From positions 248,001 through 312,000 of the forward strand of contig JAIXMQ010000035.1 in the NCBI GenBank assembly GCA_025716855.1: DNA of 64,000 nucleotides, read 5' to 3'. The stretch's first letter is position 1. Every line of letters starts with the position of its first letter. The DNA is from Pilaira anomala (Eukaryota > Mucoromycota > Mucoromycetes > Mucorales > Mucoraceae). The position numbers were made by a program, and so were the translations under genes. Below are positions 36,101 to 48,216 of this stretch, one piece after another. The notes beneath the pieces were generated by a model, which saw only the letters and a program-made list of their open reading frames with translations, ran no database searches and was not told the origin of the DNA.

Positions 36101-37622
36101 TATACGCCTTTCTATCCTCACTTCTCTTCTTCATACGTTTCCAAGTCCATCGTTCATTTCTTTCATGGATTTCAGAAAGTACTGCGTTACCTGCAAATCG
36201 AAAGTACTCGAGTGGATGCGTCTTTGGTGTCTTTTCACTGGATGGATGTAATTCCTTGTACTATTAAACGTATTAAGTATGACGACATAAAAAATATACG
36301 TGTGTATATTTATATACCTTTTGCTTTTTCAAATAGGAATGGAACAAGTCAATCATCTTGATGGTATCACGATACTGTTCATTATCTACTGTAAATGAAA
36401 GTTCATCAAATAAAAGTGATGCATCGATTTTAGGAATTTCTTCACCAAAATTCTTGTACAATTTAACCTAAAAAAAAAAAAAGGATCTAAATATTTTTTG
36501 CTTATCTCGTCTTATTCCTTATTACTCACTCTTCCAGTTCCAGAAACGGGTTTTAATACGTATTGATGTTCGGTTGGCACGTGATGTTTTGTAGCAATCT
36601 GTTTTTTTTTTGTAAAGGTGTTAATGAAAAGGTTCTAATTTATCACCAACACTTATACTTACGAGCTCCTTGAAAGGTAAATGCGAATCAACCTGAGCTA
36701 AGGTAGGAGCATTTGTATCCCAATAAATCGAAAGTGATTCCAACGTAGCCAACTAAATATACAAATATCAATAACAATACCAAACCAGTCTCTCCTCTTT
36801 TCATATATACCTTGTGAATCGTATTCACCGTTTCACTAATCGTTTTCGCAACCCAATTCTCATCTGTAGTAACAGCAGATAATTCACTTAATGTAACGCC
36901 TGCTGCAAATCGATGATCTGTTGAAATATTATCTTCATATCGAACATGAATATTCGTAATTGAAAATTGAAGGTTATTCAAGATTTTAGTCAACAATTGG
37001 TTCGCAAACGTATCATTTTTAGCTTCTTCAGCTGCGTCATGTTCTATAGGATCAATCATGAGTTCTGAATTCTCTAGTTTTCTCATTTTCGCATCGTATT
37101 CTCGTTGTGCTAATTCCTCTGCTGTCATCTATTTTTTTTTTTTAAAGTAAGTTCTCGTTTCTGTATTTTATTTTATATGGCATATTTAGCGCTCTTACAG
37201 TGGACTCATTTCGTGGTACTGCAAGTACATAGGCGTCTTTAATATTAATAAGTACTGGCTTTCCTCTTAAATTGTTCCAAGGAATGGTTAACGTTAATTC
37301 ACCAAGATAACCTAACCTATTGTCTTAGTATTTATACAAGGGGTAAGAAAAAAAAAAAACTTCATTACCTTCTAATACATCGACGGGTAAATTAAACTTA
37401 TCAAGAGCTTCACGTCGAAGCTTAAGGTCGCGTAAAGTTACTTCACCTAGTTGTAGTATATATAAAAAATAAGTATTTTTTTTTTTTTTATTATTTAATT
37501 TTCAAGATTTTTCTATCTTTCATACCTGACCAAATACCAATTTTTAGTTGGTTATAGTTCAAGTTAGAGACATATGCGCCTAATACTCTATTCAATAGAG
37601 TAGAAACAACTGACTCCAACAT
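27140..37622 (-). CDS. VPS13: VPS13-family bridge-like lipid transfer protein
   Basis: The start (37622) gives [20 protein letters not shown], then [13 protein letters not shown] across the first intron, the canonical chorein N-terminus. About 15 exons follow; the 5' part has many small exons and one central exon of about 6.7 kb (28131 to about 34880). Estimated length is about 3,100-3,200 aa, the usual VPS13 size. [11 protein letters not shown] and [13 protein letters not shown] are in the extended chorein region; the repeating-beta-groove middle is followed by the VAB/SHR-BD region (about 29.3-30.6 kb), ending in [10 protein letters not shown] and the APT1-like part. The C-terminal PH-like domain ([20 protein letters not shown]) ends at TAA 27140. 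VPS13 moves phospholipids between organelles at contact sites (ER, mitochondria, vacuole, peroxisome). It appears intact. Confidence 0.95.
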
Positions 37623-38154
37623 TTGATTTCTATTTCAATAAAACTATAGTAAACAATAAACAATAAAGGATAAAATGTATTTTTTTTTTTTAAAAAAAAA
37701 GAAAGCGACGGTGATTTCATGCGGAATATGTATGACATAATGATGAAACGAGGATCTTGGTGTACGTCCAATAAATGATCCAGGTACAGTCGTACCAAAA
37801 AGCTATTTTTACCATTATTTCAAGCTAAAAGACCTAATCTTTTTTAAAGGGTACACGACAATTTTACAATAAAATTTGGCACTTCGTCAATTCTGACACT
37901 TTCATTTAAAATTGCCTAAATATCTACCATTCTTTTATTCAGTGAACATATAATCTCCTAAGCCTTTCTTCCTATCTAACTAGCTAATCAAAAGACTATA
38001 TTCGTAATAACTGATTGAGGGCTGATAGTTAGAATCTACTGTTATTTTTGACATTGTGAGGAGCCCTTTGTATTACAATGTAAAAATAAAAAAAAAGAGG
38101 ATCTTGTCCGTTTAACCAATGTACATACATAATAGTGTTTATTTAATTTTTTTT
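37623..38154. other. intergenic between VPS13 and metacaspase
   Basis: About 530 AT-rich bases. An A/T homopolymer pair near 37680-37700 lies just upstream of VPS13. No gene seen. It holds the VPS13 promoter and the metacaspase 3' UTR. Confidence 0.55.
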
Positions 38155-39773
38155 TTAACAAACAAATTTGAGATTAACATCAATAGGATGTGAAGCACTC
38201 AATTGAGGTCTTTGTTCGTATTTATCTTCTAAAATTTCACGTACACTATTCAATAATGCTTGATAAGATTGATTTTGGTTATCACGAAGCGTTGCTATAG
38301 AATAGAAAAACGTAGTTAGCGCACAGAATAAATATATATGTGCAGTAATTTTATAGACTTACTTGTAAAAGCATAACTCATAGCACCAGTAGCTTTACCA
38401 GATTCAGAAGCATCGGCCGAAGTTTGGTCATCCTTACATCTAAAATAAAGCAACAGATTAATATGCAATTAATAAAAAAAAAAAAAAAGGAATGATATAT
38501 ATATATATATATATATTTACCCAGAGAACATAATCACATCCGCATCAGAAAAGTTACGCTTTCTATTTTCTTCTTCTATTTCTCTAACATTAAAGATTTC
38601 TCTACCCAATTCCCTCAAGGAAGAGATGGCTCTTTCCCTTTCACCCGTGAGATACTTGATTCCGGCCGAGATCAAACCTTTACCCGCACCCTTGAACAAA
38701 TTCTGGTCCTTGATCACGCCCTTTGTTGAATAAACAAAAGGTAAATCTAATGCTGTACCTGAATGACAGCTGTCAAAAATACAAGTTAAACGAGACCCTT
38801 TACAAAGCGGACGCACCAGCAAGTCATGCATGGTATCATCTAAAATTTGGCCTGTTTCTCCTTGAAAGTTTGCAAAATCAATAGGATAAATTGTTTCATC
38901 AAATCCGTCGTCTTCATCACCGTGTATATCTTTGATTCTACCTCCGTGTCCACTGAAATGAAAGAAAAATCTAAATTCAAAATATAAAAAAGGTAAATAA
39001 ATTAAAAATATGTAAATCTTGAATACTTTACGAATCATTAGGTTCTGCATCAGCTACTAGCCAAGACATGGCAGCTAAAATATTTTCTCTTGTTGGATAA
39101 AACTCGGAGTCTTTCTCCTGCTCATCTGTCAAAATCATCATGTGTTCTTCTTCAAAACCATAAAGTGTGGTAATAAAATCCTTGATATTATTCACATCGT
39201 TAATGCAACCACTCAATTCATTTTCCGTATCTGTATAGTTAATGCCAATCAAAAGTGCCTTCTTTTTTCCTTGACCTAGTAGTTGTCATGAAGATTAAAT
39301 TATTATTTATTTCTTCTCACTCCTTCCTTTTGATTGTGTACTTACAATTTGATAATCTAAAATCAGGTGTACCTGTCTCTTTTATCTTTGGATCGATATG
39401 TAAAAAGAATTCACTGTTACCAACATTAGAGTTGTCTCCATAAGGTACTAAAAGAAGTAATAAAATATATCCCATTTAACCGATGAGGCTGAAAAAAAAA
39501 CTCTTTTTTTTTTACCTGGTGAAGGAGGTTGGTTATGAGAAATAAAAGGGGGTTGAGGATGATTTGGATTAGGATTATCAAAGTCTTCTTGAGTAAACTC
39601 TGGATCATAATAATCATCACCTACAGGTGGCTATATATACAAACAGGTTTAATGATATATACTAAAAAAAAAAAAACTTGACAGATATAAATCCTATTTA
39701 CACGATGATTTTCTTCTTCTCCATCATCATCTTGAGAAGATCTTCTTGAATTGTTATAATAATTGTTTCCCAT
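38155..39773 (-). CDS. type I metacaspase (caspase-like cysteine protease)
   Basis: Multi-exon gene. The N-terminal exons encode a Gln/Asn/Pro-rich prodomain ([20 protein letters not shown], then [10 protein letters not shown]), typical of type I metacaspases. The p20 domain starts with [20 protein letters not shown], carries the catalytic His in FHFSGHGGR (about 38940) and the catalytic Cys in [16 protein letters not shown] (about 38770). The p10 part contains [17 protein letters not shown] across an intron and ends DVNLKFVC at TAA 38155. Metacaspases cleave after Arg/Lys, are Ca2+-dependent, and act in proteostasis and cell death (yeast Mca1/Yca1). Both catalytic residues and the acidic S1 pocket context (DDGFDE) are present. 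Confidence 0.93.
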
Positions 39774-41146
39774 GGTATGTTGTTTGGTATAAAACTGGAA
39801 TATATTCATAAATAAAGAAGAAGAAGAAAGCAATAAAAAACACTTTTGATCACGCTTTTTAAAACAAAAATGCGTGGACTTTTAAACTTTTTGATTGGTT
39901 TTTTGAAGTTGTTGTCCCTTAATTTTTTTTTTCTGCAATGCTTTATTCACGTAAAATAAAAAGCATCCATGAAAAAAAAAGTACGAATAACATGTATTGT
40001 TTTCTCGTTTAGATTATCAATACATGCATCTTATTTACTTTGCTTATTTAGCTAAATATTCAATGGGTGGTTAATAGGAAAACCAAAGAAACAAATAAGC
40101 TATTTTCCACCGGAAGCTAAACTTTTTTTTTTTTTTACGCATTCTAAAATGGATCCATCATTTACTTCAGCCAGATATTAAATGTGGCACGTTTTCTTTT
40201 AATAAACAACTTTAAATAACTCATATAAAAAAAAGTTATTTGATTTGTAAGAGGGTTGGTATTACAAATACGTTACTTTTCTGTAAAAAAAAAAGGACCA
40301 CGTTAGTTCGGAAACACAACCGATGATGACATTTATTTTGGTTTATCCTTCGTACCACCATAGTAACCAATAAGTTTACTTTTACTGCGTATTGGAATTT
40401 TGATGCGTGACTAAACGTATGTATCAGCAAAGTGCTTTTTTCTTTTCTCGGCAGTATAAGTAAATAAAGTAAGATCATGCGCTCCTTTTACACTTCCGGT
40501 TAGATACCAGAGCTAAGGAACGTCATCAAGATATGTATATATATAGAATATAAAATCTTATGTTTGAAAACACGGAATCATAGGTTCACTTCAACTATTT
40601 TAATGATTAAAAAAAAATTCGAAGTTGACTAATAACTTTTCTTTGCACTTCCTCCAATTGACTCATCTATGTATTCTTTTTCTGGTTTAAGACAAATTAT
40701 TAAAAATCTAACTAATTATCTCTATAGAGCATATCTCGACATAAATGAATATGATGTAGAATATACGGCTTCCATACAAAGATCGTTATAAATAGATAAT
40801 TATAAAAATAATAAAACTGTCTATTACTCTATTTTAAAATAAAATTAATAATAAAGCCTCAAATAAGTCTTCTTGACAGATATAATATGATCATATCCAT
40901 CTTTATAAAAGCCACTTAGTTTATTAATATATATTATTTTCTTAAAGCAGTACTTATAGAATATTTAAATACCCATTACATTGGTACCATACTTTGCAAA
41001 GAATCCTGCAAAACGTTCCAATAGAAAATATCATTTATAAGACCGCATTCGTATAATAGGGACTGTCATAGTCTACGAAAATGGTGCACAAGAAAAAAAC
41101 CCCCCTGGGTGAGTGGGGTTATTTATTTTAATCCAAAAAAAAAGTT
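39774..41146. other. 1.4 kb intergenic region
   Basis: Divergent promoter region between the metacaspase and the M3 peptidase. It includes an ATTGG (inverted CCAAT) at about 39893, A/T tracts, and a stretch with TATATATAG near 40535. Short frames have no recognisable domain. A CCCCCCTGGGTGAGTGGGG motif lies at about 41100, shortly before the start of the peptidase gene; its significance is unknown. Confidence 0.5.
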
Positions 41147-43490
41147 ATGCATAGAATTTTAAGACAGACTCTTACCAGAAGAGTAGCCAACTATAGTCTC
41201 TTACGTCGCTCTATTACCAGTATCCACAGACCTTTACCTCAACTACCTCCAGCTCGCCCTTTACTTGCCTTACAAACTAAACGTGTCAACTTGTTTAAAA
41301 GATTCATGACTTCCTATAAAGAAACTCCCTTTTTACAATGGAAATTATTTCCTGATTTCCAACGTCTTGTAGACCAAACTTCTCCCGCCATTGCTGTACC
41401 TGCTTTTGAAAAAATTATTGAAGCTGCTAAAGAACAGTTTGTTGCGATCGAAAAGACTTTTGAACCTACTTGGGATGGCACTATTGGAAAGTGTAAGTAA
41501 CATATTTAGTTCTTCTTATATAAAAAAGGCTCATTTTTTTTTTCTCTCTCTGTAAAAAAAAAAAGTGACAGAATTAGAAGATGAAGTATCTAGAGCTTAT
41601 GGTATCCTTTCTCACTTAAACGGTGTCAAAAATTCACCTGATGTACGTACCACACTTGAAAAGATTCAACCCGAATTTGTAAAGTTGGGTTTAATGATGA
41701 ACCAATCCGAGCCTAAATTCAAGGCCCTTCAAACTTTACGCAACACACCTGAATCTTGGTCTCAATTAGACTCTGTTCAACAACGTATCATCGATCAAAC
41801 CTTACGTGACATGAAGCATGCCGGTATCGGTTTCGCTGCTGGCTCTCCCGAAAAGAAAAGATTCAATGAGATCTCTGAACGTTTATCTCAATTATCCTTG
41901 TTATTTGGAAACAACGTATTAGATGCCACCAAATCTTTCAAATATATCGTAACTGACAAATCAGAATTATCAGGTTGTTCTGATACCTTTTTAGAGACTT
42001 TGAAAAAGAATGCTGAACGTCTTGGTGAAGAAGGTTATTGTATCACTTTAGATTTCCCAATTTATGGTCCTTTCATGATGAACTGTAATAACAGAGAGTT
42101 ACGTGAGAAGATCTATAAAGCCAACATTACTAAAGCTTCCCAAGGATCAATCAACAACGAACCCATCATCAACGAAATCTTAACATTAAAATCCGAAAAG
42201 GCTAAACTATTGGGTTATGAAACACCTGCCGATCTTTCTTTATCTGTCAAGATGGCCAAAACTCTTACAGCTGCTGAAACTTTATTAGATGGTTTACTTC
42301 AATCTTCTTTACCTCACGCCAAACAAGAGTTGAAGGATCTCTCAACATTTGCCGAAAAAGAGTTAAATCAAGCAACCCCTTTACAACCTTGGGATCTTGG
42401 TTACGTGACTGAACAATACCGTAAAGCTTTATTCAAGTACGATGAAGAAACTATCTCTCAATACTTTGCTTTCCCCAAGGTTTTACAAGGCTTGTTTGAT
42501 GTTGCTAATGAAGTCCTTGGTATTCAAGTACGTGAGCTCGATGCCTCTGAAATGTCTAATAAAGGAATCACTCGCTGGCATGACGATGTCAAGGTATTTG
42601 AAGTAGCTGAACAAGGACAAGTAAAGGCTTACTTTTACGGTGATTTCTATTCTCGTCCTTCCGAAAAGCGTAGTGGTGCTTGGATGGATGTTGTCACTAC
42701 CCGTTTCAAACATCAAGATGGTGAAGTTACATTACCTGTAGCTTATTTAATCTGTAACCAAGCAGAACCTCAATCCGAAAACGAACCTTCTTTGATGAAG
42801 TTCCGTGACGTCGAGACTTTATTCCATGAATTTGGTCATTGTTTACAACATATGATGACCACTGTAGATTATGCTCCTGCTTCTGGTATCAACGGTATTG
42901 AGTGGGATTTCGTAGAAGTTGCTTCTCAATTCATGGAGAACTTCTGTAGCGAACCTGAATGGATTGATCGTCTTTCAGGACATTACAAGACAGGTGAATC
43001 TATGCCTCAAGAGATGGTCACTGCTCTTGTGAAAGGAAGAGAATTCATGAGCGGTTTAGCTACTTTACGTCAAATCCATTTCGCCAAGGTCGATTTATCT
43101 TTGCATTCTCGATTCAAGGTTCCTACCAAGGAAGGAGAACCTACTGTGTTTGATGAAGATGCTCGTATTGCTAAACAAACCGTCTTAACACCTCGTTTAC
43201 CTGAAGATAGATTCTTGTGTAGTTTCAATCATATCTTTGGAGGAGGATATAGTGCAGGTTACTATAGTTACAAATGGTCTGAAACTTACTCTGCTGATGC
43301 TTATGCTGCATTTGAAGAAGCCAAGGCTAAAAATGGTGTACAAGGTGTGAAATCAATGGGTAAACATTATAGAGAGACTATTTTGGCTTTAGGTGGTGGT
43401 ACTCCCCCTAGCACTGTTTGGAAACAATTCAGAGGAAGAGAAAATGTAGATATTCAAGCTTTACTTCGTCATTCTGGATTAACTAAATAA
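41147..43490 (+). CDS. M3 family zinc oligopeptidase (oligopeptidase A-like), probably mitochondrial
   Basis: Two exons (41147-41492 and 41566-43490) close in frame to 756 aa. The first about 50 residues are Arg/Leu/Ser-rich without acids (MHRILRQTLTRRVANYSLLR), a likely mitochondrial presequence. The mature part resembles bacterial OpdA and plant organellar oligopeptidase: LSHLNGVKNSPDVR in the N-terminal helical part, and the zinc site TLFHEFGHCLQHMM with the third ligand Glu in GIEWDFVEVASQFMENF. FNHIFGGGYSAGYYSYKWSE, the substrate-binding loop of M3A peptidases, follows. It should degrade short peptides, including cleaved presequences, in the matrix. Its stop codon is 18 bases from the convergent MDM12 stop. 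Confidence 0.94.
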
Positions 43491-43508
43491 ATATACATTT
43501 TATTATGA

Positions 43509-44642
43509 TTATTCTAATTGAACTAATTGATAACTGGGGAATACAAGTTCGTCGTCCAACATTTTCCGTAATTGATCAACGATAAATTTCTCGATTTTTC
43601 CAACGTTTTTCAATACTAGTTAAGTTTTGATTAATATTTGTCATGTGTACATAGATGTATATATTTATATTTTACCTTGTTTTTGCTCGTCGCCTACAAT
43701 GGTTTCGATATGTACATTTCTCAATAAGCTATAATGGAATTGAGTTTCTATCTTTCTTTTTTTCTTTTTTTTTTTTGATAAACAATCAATTTTTTTTTTT
43801 TTTTACCTGTCCATTCCAATATCTTTTCCTCGGATACCAACTGATTCTTCTTGTGGTTCCAACATGGAAACACAAACACGATTCATACTCTGGATATAGG
43901 CTACTACAGCAGTTGCTTCAAACTCAATTGATTTAACATGTAAATTAATGGGTAAACTCATAAACATGACACTAGGATAATTCATACGCAATTCAGTCAT
44001 GACGGTCATGCTCATATCACCTTTATAAGAAATCAACATGTGTACCTGAAAATCCATCTCGGTGGATTTTTTATCGATAGACGAATTACTGGTAGGAGGT
44101 AATGATGATATATTCGGGTTGATTTCTTCATCATCAATCCAATCTTCTTCTGCAACTGAAGGAGGACGTGATTGCCAAGCAATTGACGAAAGTGCTGGTA
44201 CAGGTGAATACGTACTATTGAACGGGTGTTGAGGAGCCACAAAGGGAGAACGATGAAAAGAATGCATTAAATTAAATCGTTGTTGCTGTGATAAAGGTGT
44301 ATTCAGTCGTGGGTAGCCGATACCGTCGTCTGAAAAGAAATCGGTAGGTGGTAAAGAAGGTGTGACGGATACGATAGTAGGGGTAGTTGAGTTGGGTGAT
44401 TTAGGTGGAAGGGTGGTGGGATTCGTTTGTCCATCTTCGGTTTCTTCATAGAATTCAGGAAATGGTTCTGTAATATTAGTGATTTCAATTTGTGGTGTTT
44501 CGGTACCCCAACCAAAGGAAGTAACTTCTAGATCCCCAATGAACGAGGGCTTTGCAATGGTTTGAAAGTGTTTGTTTAGAAATTGTTGGACATGACCAGC
44601 TAAAGTATCGTCTAGTTTGGACCAGTCTATATCAAGTGACAT
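43509..44642 (-). CDS. MDM12: Mdm12, SMP-domain subunit of the ERMES tether
   Basis: Three exons (43807-44642, 43676-43728, 43509-43615) close in frame to 331 aa. The N-terminus MSLDIDWSKLDDTLAGHVQQ matches the family start (MSxDI-W), followed by FIGDLEVTSFGWGTETPQIE and ITEPFPEFYEE. A long Pro/Ser/Thr-rich loop (about residues 75-185) interrupts the SMP lipid-binding domain, as in other Mdm12 proteins. The domain resumes at STEMDFQVHMLISYKGDMSM and ends with VLKNVGKIEKFIVDQLRKML. Mdm12 joins Mmm1, Mdm10 and Mdm34 to tether ER and mitochondria and pass phospholipids. The second exon is only 53 nt. The stop used is the TAA at 43509, because the frame through the short exon skips an earlier TAG in another frame. 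Confidence 0.93.
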
Positions 44643-44966
44643 TTTTTAATTGTAGAGTTTAAGTAAGGGTCACAAATATTTTAAGGTGGAAAATGCTGGC
44701 TTTTTCTACTACTGATTGGTTAATTTTGAGAAACACAACTGTTTGACTAGATTATCAATAAGTACATTAAACGCTTTATACACGTCCATTAAATCGTTTC
44801 ATTTTTCTTTAAAAAGTATCATTATGGCACTCTATTAATCGACAACGATTAAAAATGATGCGTATCGTTGTTACAAGAAAGAAGTTATACAAGCTCTGAT
44901 AACTACACTTGACTAATACTCTTTTGAGAGCCATTACCTATTACTTATCTATATTTTTTTCTTATT
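44643..44966. other. MDM12 promoter region
   Basis: About 320 bases with ATTGG (inverted CCAAT) near 44715. Nothing else recognised. It ends at the start of the TIR element. Confidence 0.5.
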
Positions 44967-46432
44967 GCAGGAGAAAAACTTTGGCCAATCAAATCATTTA
45001 AAAAAATAGAAAAAAAGATATTTTAGGTGGTGTTTTTAGTCGCCTCAATGGGCTACAGACACTCCAATTTTAAGCCCTAGAAATATTTCATGTCAAAGTA
45101 AAGTCCTTCAATATTAACTATTCTATTATGCAGTACTATATTCAGAAAATTTTAAATTTAGACGGGCAGATGATTGTATATAAAGATATAGTTTTTTATA
45201 TGTAAAAAATATACTTTCTCTAACAAAAACTGTTTTTCTTACATGCACTACAAATGGAGAGTGCATGTAGCATGGTCTACATACACCTCGTTTTTCGGTC
45301 CCAGAAATCAAAATTTTGACAAAAAATACCTTCTTGTCAAAGTAAAGTCTCTCTAAATCAACTATTTCATTAAACAGTATGATATACAGAAAGTGCAGAA
45401 TTTGAAGACGCATCTTTCTATATGATTTTATTTATACTATTGGAAGCAGAAAATATACTTGCCCTAACAAAAACGGTAAATCGTTTTATCACAATAACCA
45501 TTAATATTTATAATTATTTAATTTTGATTTTTATATCATTCGAAAGAGTGCAAAATTCTGTACTTATCGTTAAAAGACCAAGCGTTAAACCCTTTTTAAT
45601 GTAAAGATATATCTACCTTTCTGATTTTTGAAAAAATCCATAGGGGGGGACTAGCAAATTTTTCTAAAAAATGGAATTTTTTTCACAGCTTAAAAAAAAT
45701 AAAATATCAGAAATGCGGATATATCTTTGCATTAAAAAGGTTTTAAAGCTTAGCTATTTATTGGTTTATAATGTACAATTTTACGCCCTTTCTAATGATG
45801 CAAAAATCAAAATAAACCAATTATAAATATTAATGGCTATTGTGAGTAAGTACTGTTTCTATTATGACAAGTATATTTTATATATATTAAATAATAAATC
45901 TAAATGCATAGAAAGCTTAATTTCTAAATTCTGCATTGTTTGAATATAACATTATCTAACAAAATACGGCTGTATCCTGATTTGGTTTTTTAGGCCAAAA
46001 ATCGAAAAAAAAATCGAGATTTGGGTCCAAATTTCATTCATATCGAAATAACTTTCCTTACAGCAGCTATGCTCTAATTTAGTACAATATAGAGTCGATG
46101 TAAAATTTAAAGGCGCATCTTTCTGTTCATTTAGATTTATTTGTTTGTATATAAAAAATATACTTGCCCTAACAAAAACCGTATATCGTTTTCTCAAAAT
46201 AACTATTATTATTTATTATTATAAAACTTAGATTTTTGCATCATTAAAAAGAGCGCAAAAATCTACGTAAACTATCAAAAGGCTTATGTTTAAATCCTTT
46301 TCAATGGTAAGATATATTTGCATTTCTGATTTATGAAAAAATCCAAAGGTCGGGAATGGGTGATTTTTGCCTAAAAATAGACTTTTTTACCTTTTTTAGA
46401 CGATTTCATTGGCCAAATTTTTTCTCCCGCCA
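44967..46432. mobile_element. probable non-autonomous DNA transposon with imperfect terminal inverted repeats
   Basis: The left end (44967 to about 45015) and the reverse complement of the right end (46432 back to about 46383) align over about 45 bases. The first 20 positions match in 18 (GCAGGAGAAAAACTTTGGCC against GCGGGAGAAAAAATTTGGCC), and the match continues through AATcAAATCaTtTAAAAAA with few changes. The 1.47 kb between them has no transposase frame and consists of repeat units in direct and inverted order. No target-site duplication was obvious to me. This fits a MITE-like or foldback element mobilised by a transposase encoded elsewhere. Confidence 0.62.
45085..46349. repeat. internal repeat units of the TIR element (direct and inverted)
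   Basis: A unit of about 235 bases occurs at 45410-45645 and again in the same orientation at about 46114-46349. Shared anchors are CGCATCTTTCT at the start, ATATACTTGCCCTAACAAAAAC, GAAAAAATCCA at the end, with AAAGATATAT or AAGATATATTTGCATTTCTGAT between. An inverted version lies at about 45700-45930 (ATCAGAAATGCGGATATATC and AATGATGCAAAAATCAAAA). A shorter first copy is at about 45085-45245 (TGTCAAAGTAAAGTCC repeated near 45335). The 45410-45930 part therefore forms a large imperfect palindrome. Confidence 0.65.
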
Positions 46433-48216
46433 TCAAAGGTTGTGTACCTCTTCTTTCTTTAACAAAAAAAAATAATTAAGGTCAGTAAACACGTAGCGTA
46501 GTGTAGAGGCTTTATTACCGTAGGTAATGGTAGTCTCAGAAGAGTCTGGTTTAAAATGGGTGAGTAATGGCGTATCCCTTAATAGGAAATCCAGGAGAAG
46601 AATGTATAATTTTTCTTCTCTCGTTATGTATCTAATTATAATGAATCGAGACAAAGCTTCAATGCTTTGTAATATTTTACCACCATATGATCAAATACGG
46701 GAGATATTTTACGAACTGATTTTATGCGGATACGTATTAGTAATCAAAACGGTTTAGTTGTATGTGAAAAAGTGAATACTATAATCCGAAAATTCAAATG
46801 AACAAGTGCCTATTTAACGGCCAATTCCGCTAATGTAACATTAAAAAAAGAAAAAAGCACATATAGCTAAGTGATTATTTGCGTTAAACAAAGAATAATA
46901 AACAAATATGACGGTTTTCCTTGAAAAAACATATGCAAATGGATTATCAAAACGGTATATTCACTTGCTTCAATTGCCTCAATTACGTATCAGAAAAAAT
47001 ATTTCCCCGAGAGAACATCTAGTTCTATACAGATTCATTTGATCAAGATTGGATCTGATTAACTATAGTATAATTGCTATCTATCATGATTAGTTAAGAC
47101 ACGCGTTCATGGCTTGTGGACAGTATCAAAAAAAAAAAAAAAAAAAAAACTTCTAGGTAGACAGGACTTTCTGAAATAAATATTATATTGCGATGCAAGA
47201 GAAACAGAGTTCTTTTTCTATTATCAGGAATTGTTTCGAACAAAATTTTTATGCTTTTCGAGAATTCGAAAAGGTAGAAGCACGTTTTCTCCTTCTCTCA
47301 AATATTTACATTTTTACATAACATCGGCTCGGCAAAAGTATTTTATATTGTTTATATTCGCTTATGGGTAATACATACTGATTTTTACTTACATGTACTT
47401 CTAACTCTTGCAATTCGGTAAAACATATAACGAAAAAAAACCATTTAAGCGAGCAAAATTAGCTCGGAATTAACATATTCAGTAATTCTTACTTTTTACT
47501 TTTAATTATCGCTGCACATGCCATATTTCTTACTCTTTTATTCTTAATAAGGCCAGGCTCTGTAATGCAAGTCTGTCCAACGTTTCTCGTATGACACTCT
47601 TCTTTGAAACATATAAGGGTGTAGTTACTTTGACATTTACCGTCACGCGTAATATATATTGTAATTATAGCTCTAATATATCTTAATCAAGTCAAGCTCG
47701 CATGTTGTTATTAATGGCATTCAAACTATTCCTTAAATTCGGTTACGCCCGTAAATAATTTTGACATTCTAAAAAGAAGTAAATATTGATCCAAACTTGG
47801 CTTGTTATTATCAAGAAGGTGACCTGCTTTTTTTTTTTGCAGGGTTCAACCAACTACATACAGCTACATAGAATACTTTTTCTACATATACTCTTATTTT
47901 CTAGGTGCTACAATTAAGAGTATAAAGAAAAAAACCCTTTTTTGACCCCTTATTTTCTCTTTGTCCTCCTACGAACTAAGAACTATGTTAACGGAAGATA
48001 GGATTCGGTTCTTTGGGTTTTGATTGGCTTTTATAATGATCGGCATATCCATATGCAAAGAATTAAACTATGATACAACATCTTTATTTTATTTTTCAAG
48101 AAGGTAATTGCAGAGCTAAGCTATTAAGAGAAAAGGAAAAAAGGTTCGAATATTTTTAATAAGTTTCAAATAATAGTTAATAATAATAATAATAAAAAGG
48201 GAGAGAAAATATTAGT
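46433..48216. other. 1.8 kb gene-poor sequence right of the TIR element
   Basis: Short frames on both strands lack recognisable domains. It includes a copy of a dispersed repeat (46484-46520), the stem ATTACC-GTA-GGTAAT (46514-46528) and an A20 run near 47129. TAATAATAA repeats lie just before the phosphatase stop codon. No RNA gene was recognised. Confidence 0.45.
46484..46520. repeat. dispersed repeat, copy 1
   Basis: AAGGTCAGTAAACAC followed by GTAGCGTAGTGTAGAGGCTTT. The same block, with a few changes, recurs about 9 kb away at 55538-55573 (AAGGTCAGTAAACACAAAGC then GTAGCGAAGGGGCTTT). The higher GC content and the recurrence mark it as a repeat rather than local noise. Confidence 0.65.

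Noticed and set aside
42483..42716. Minus-strand frame inside the M3 peptidase gene
   Set aside because: Shadow of the peptidase exon; the same holds for the other antisense frames in VPS13 and the oxidases.
46433..46654. 73-codon minus-strand frame over the dispersed repeat
   Set aside because: The frame runs through the repeat block (reading KASTLRYVFTDL), which recurs elsewhere as DNA; it looks like repeat translation rather than a gene.
48150..48165. GGTTCGAAT resembling a tRNA T-loop
   Set aside because: No A box, anticodon arm or acceptor stem could be built around it. No other tRNA candidates were seen in the window.
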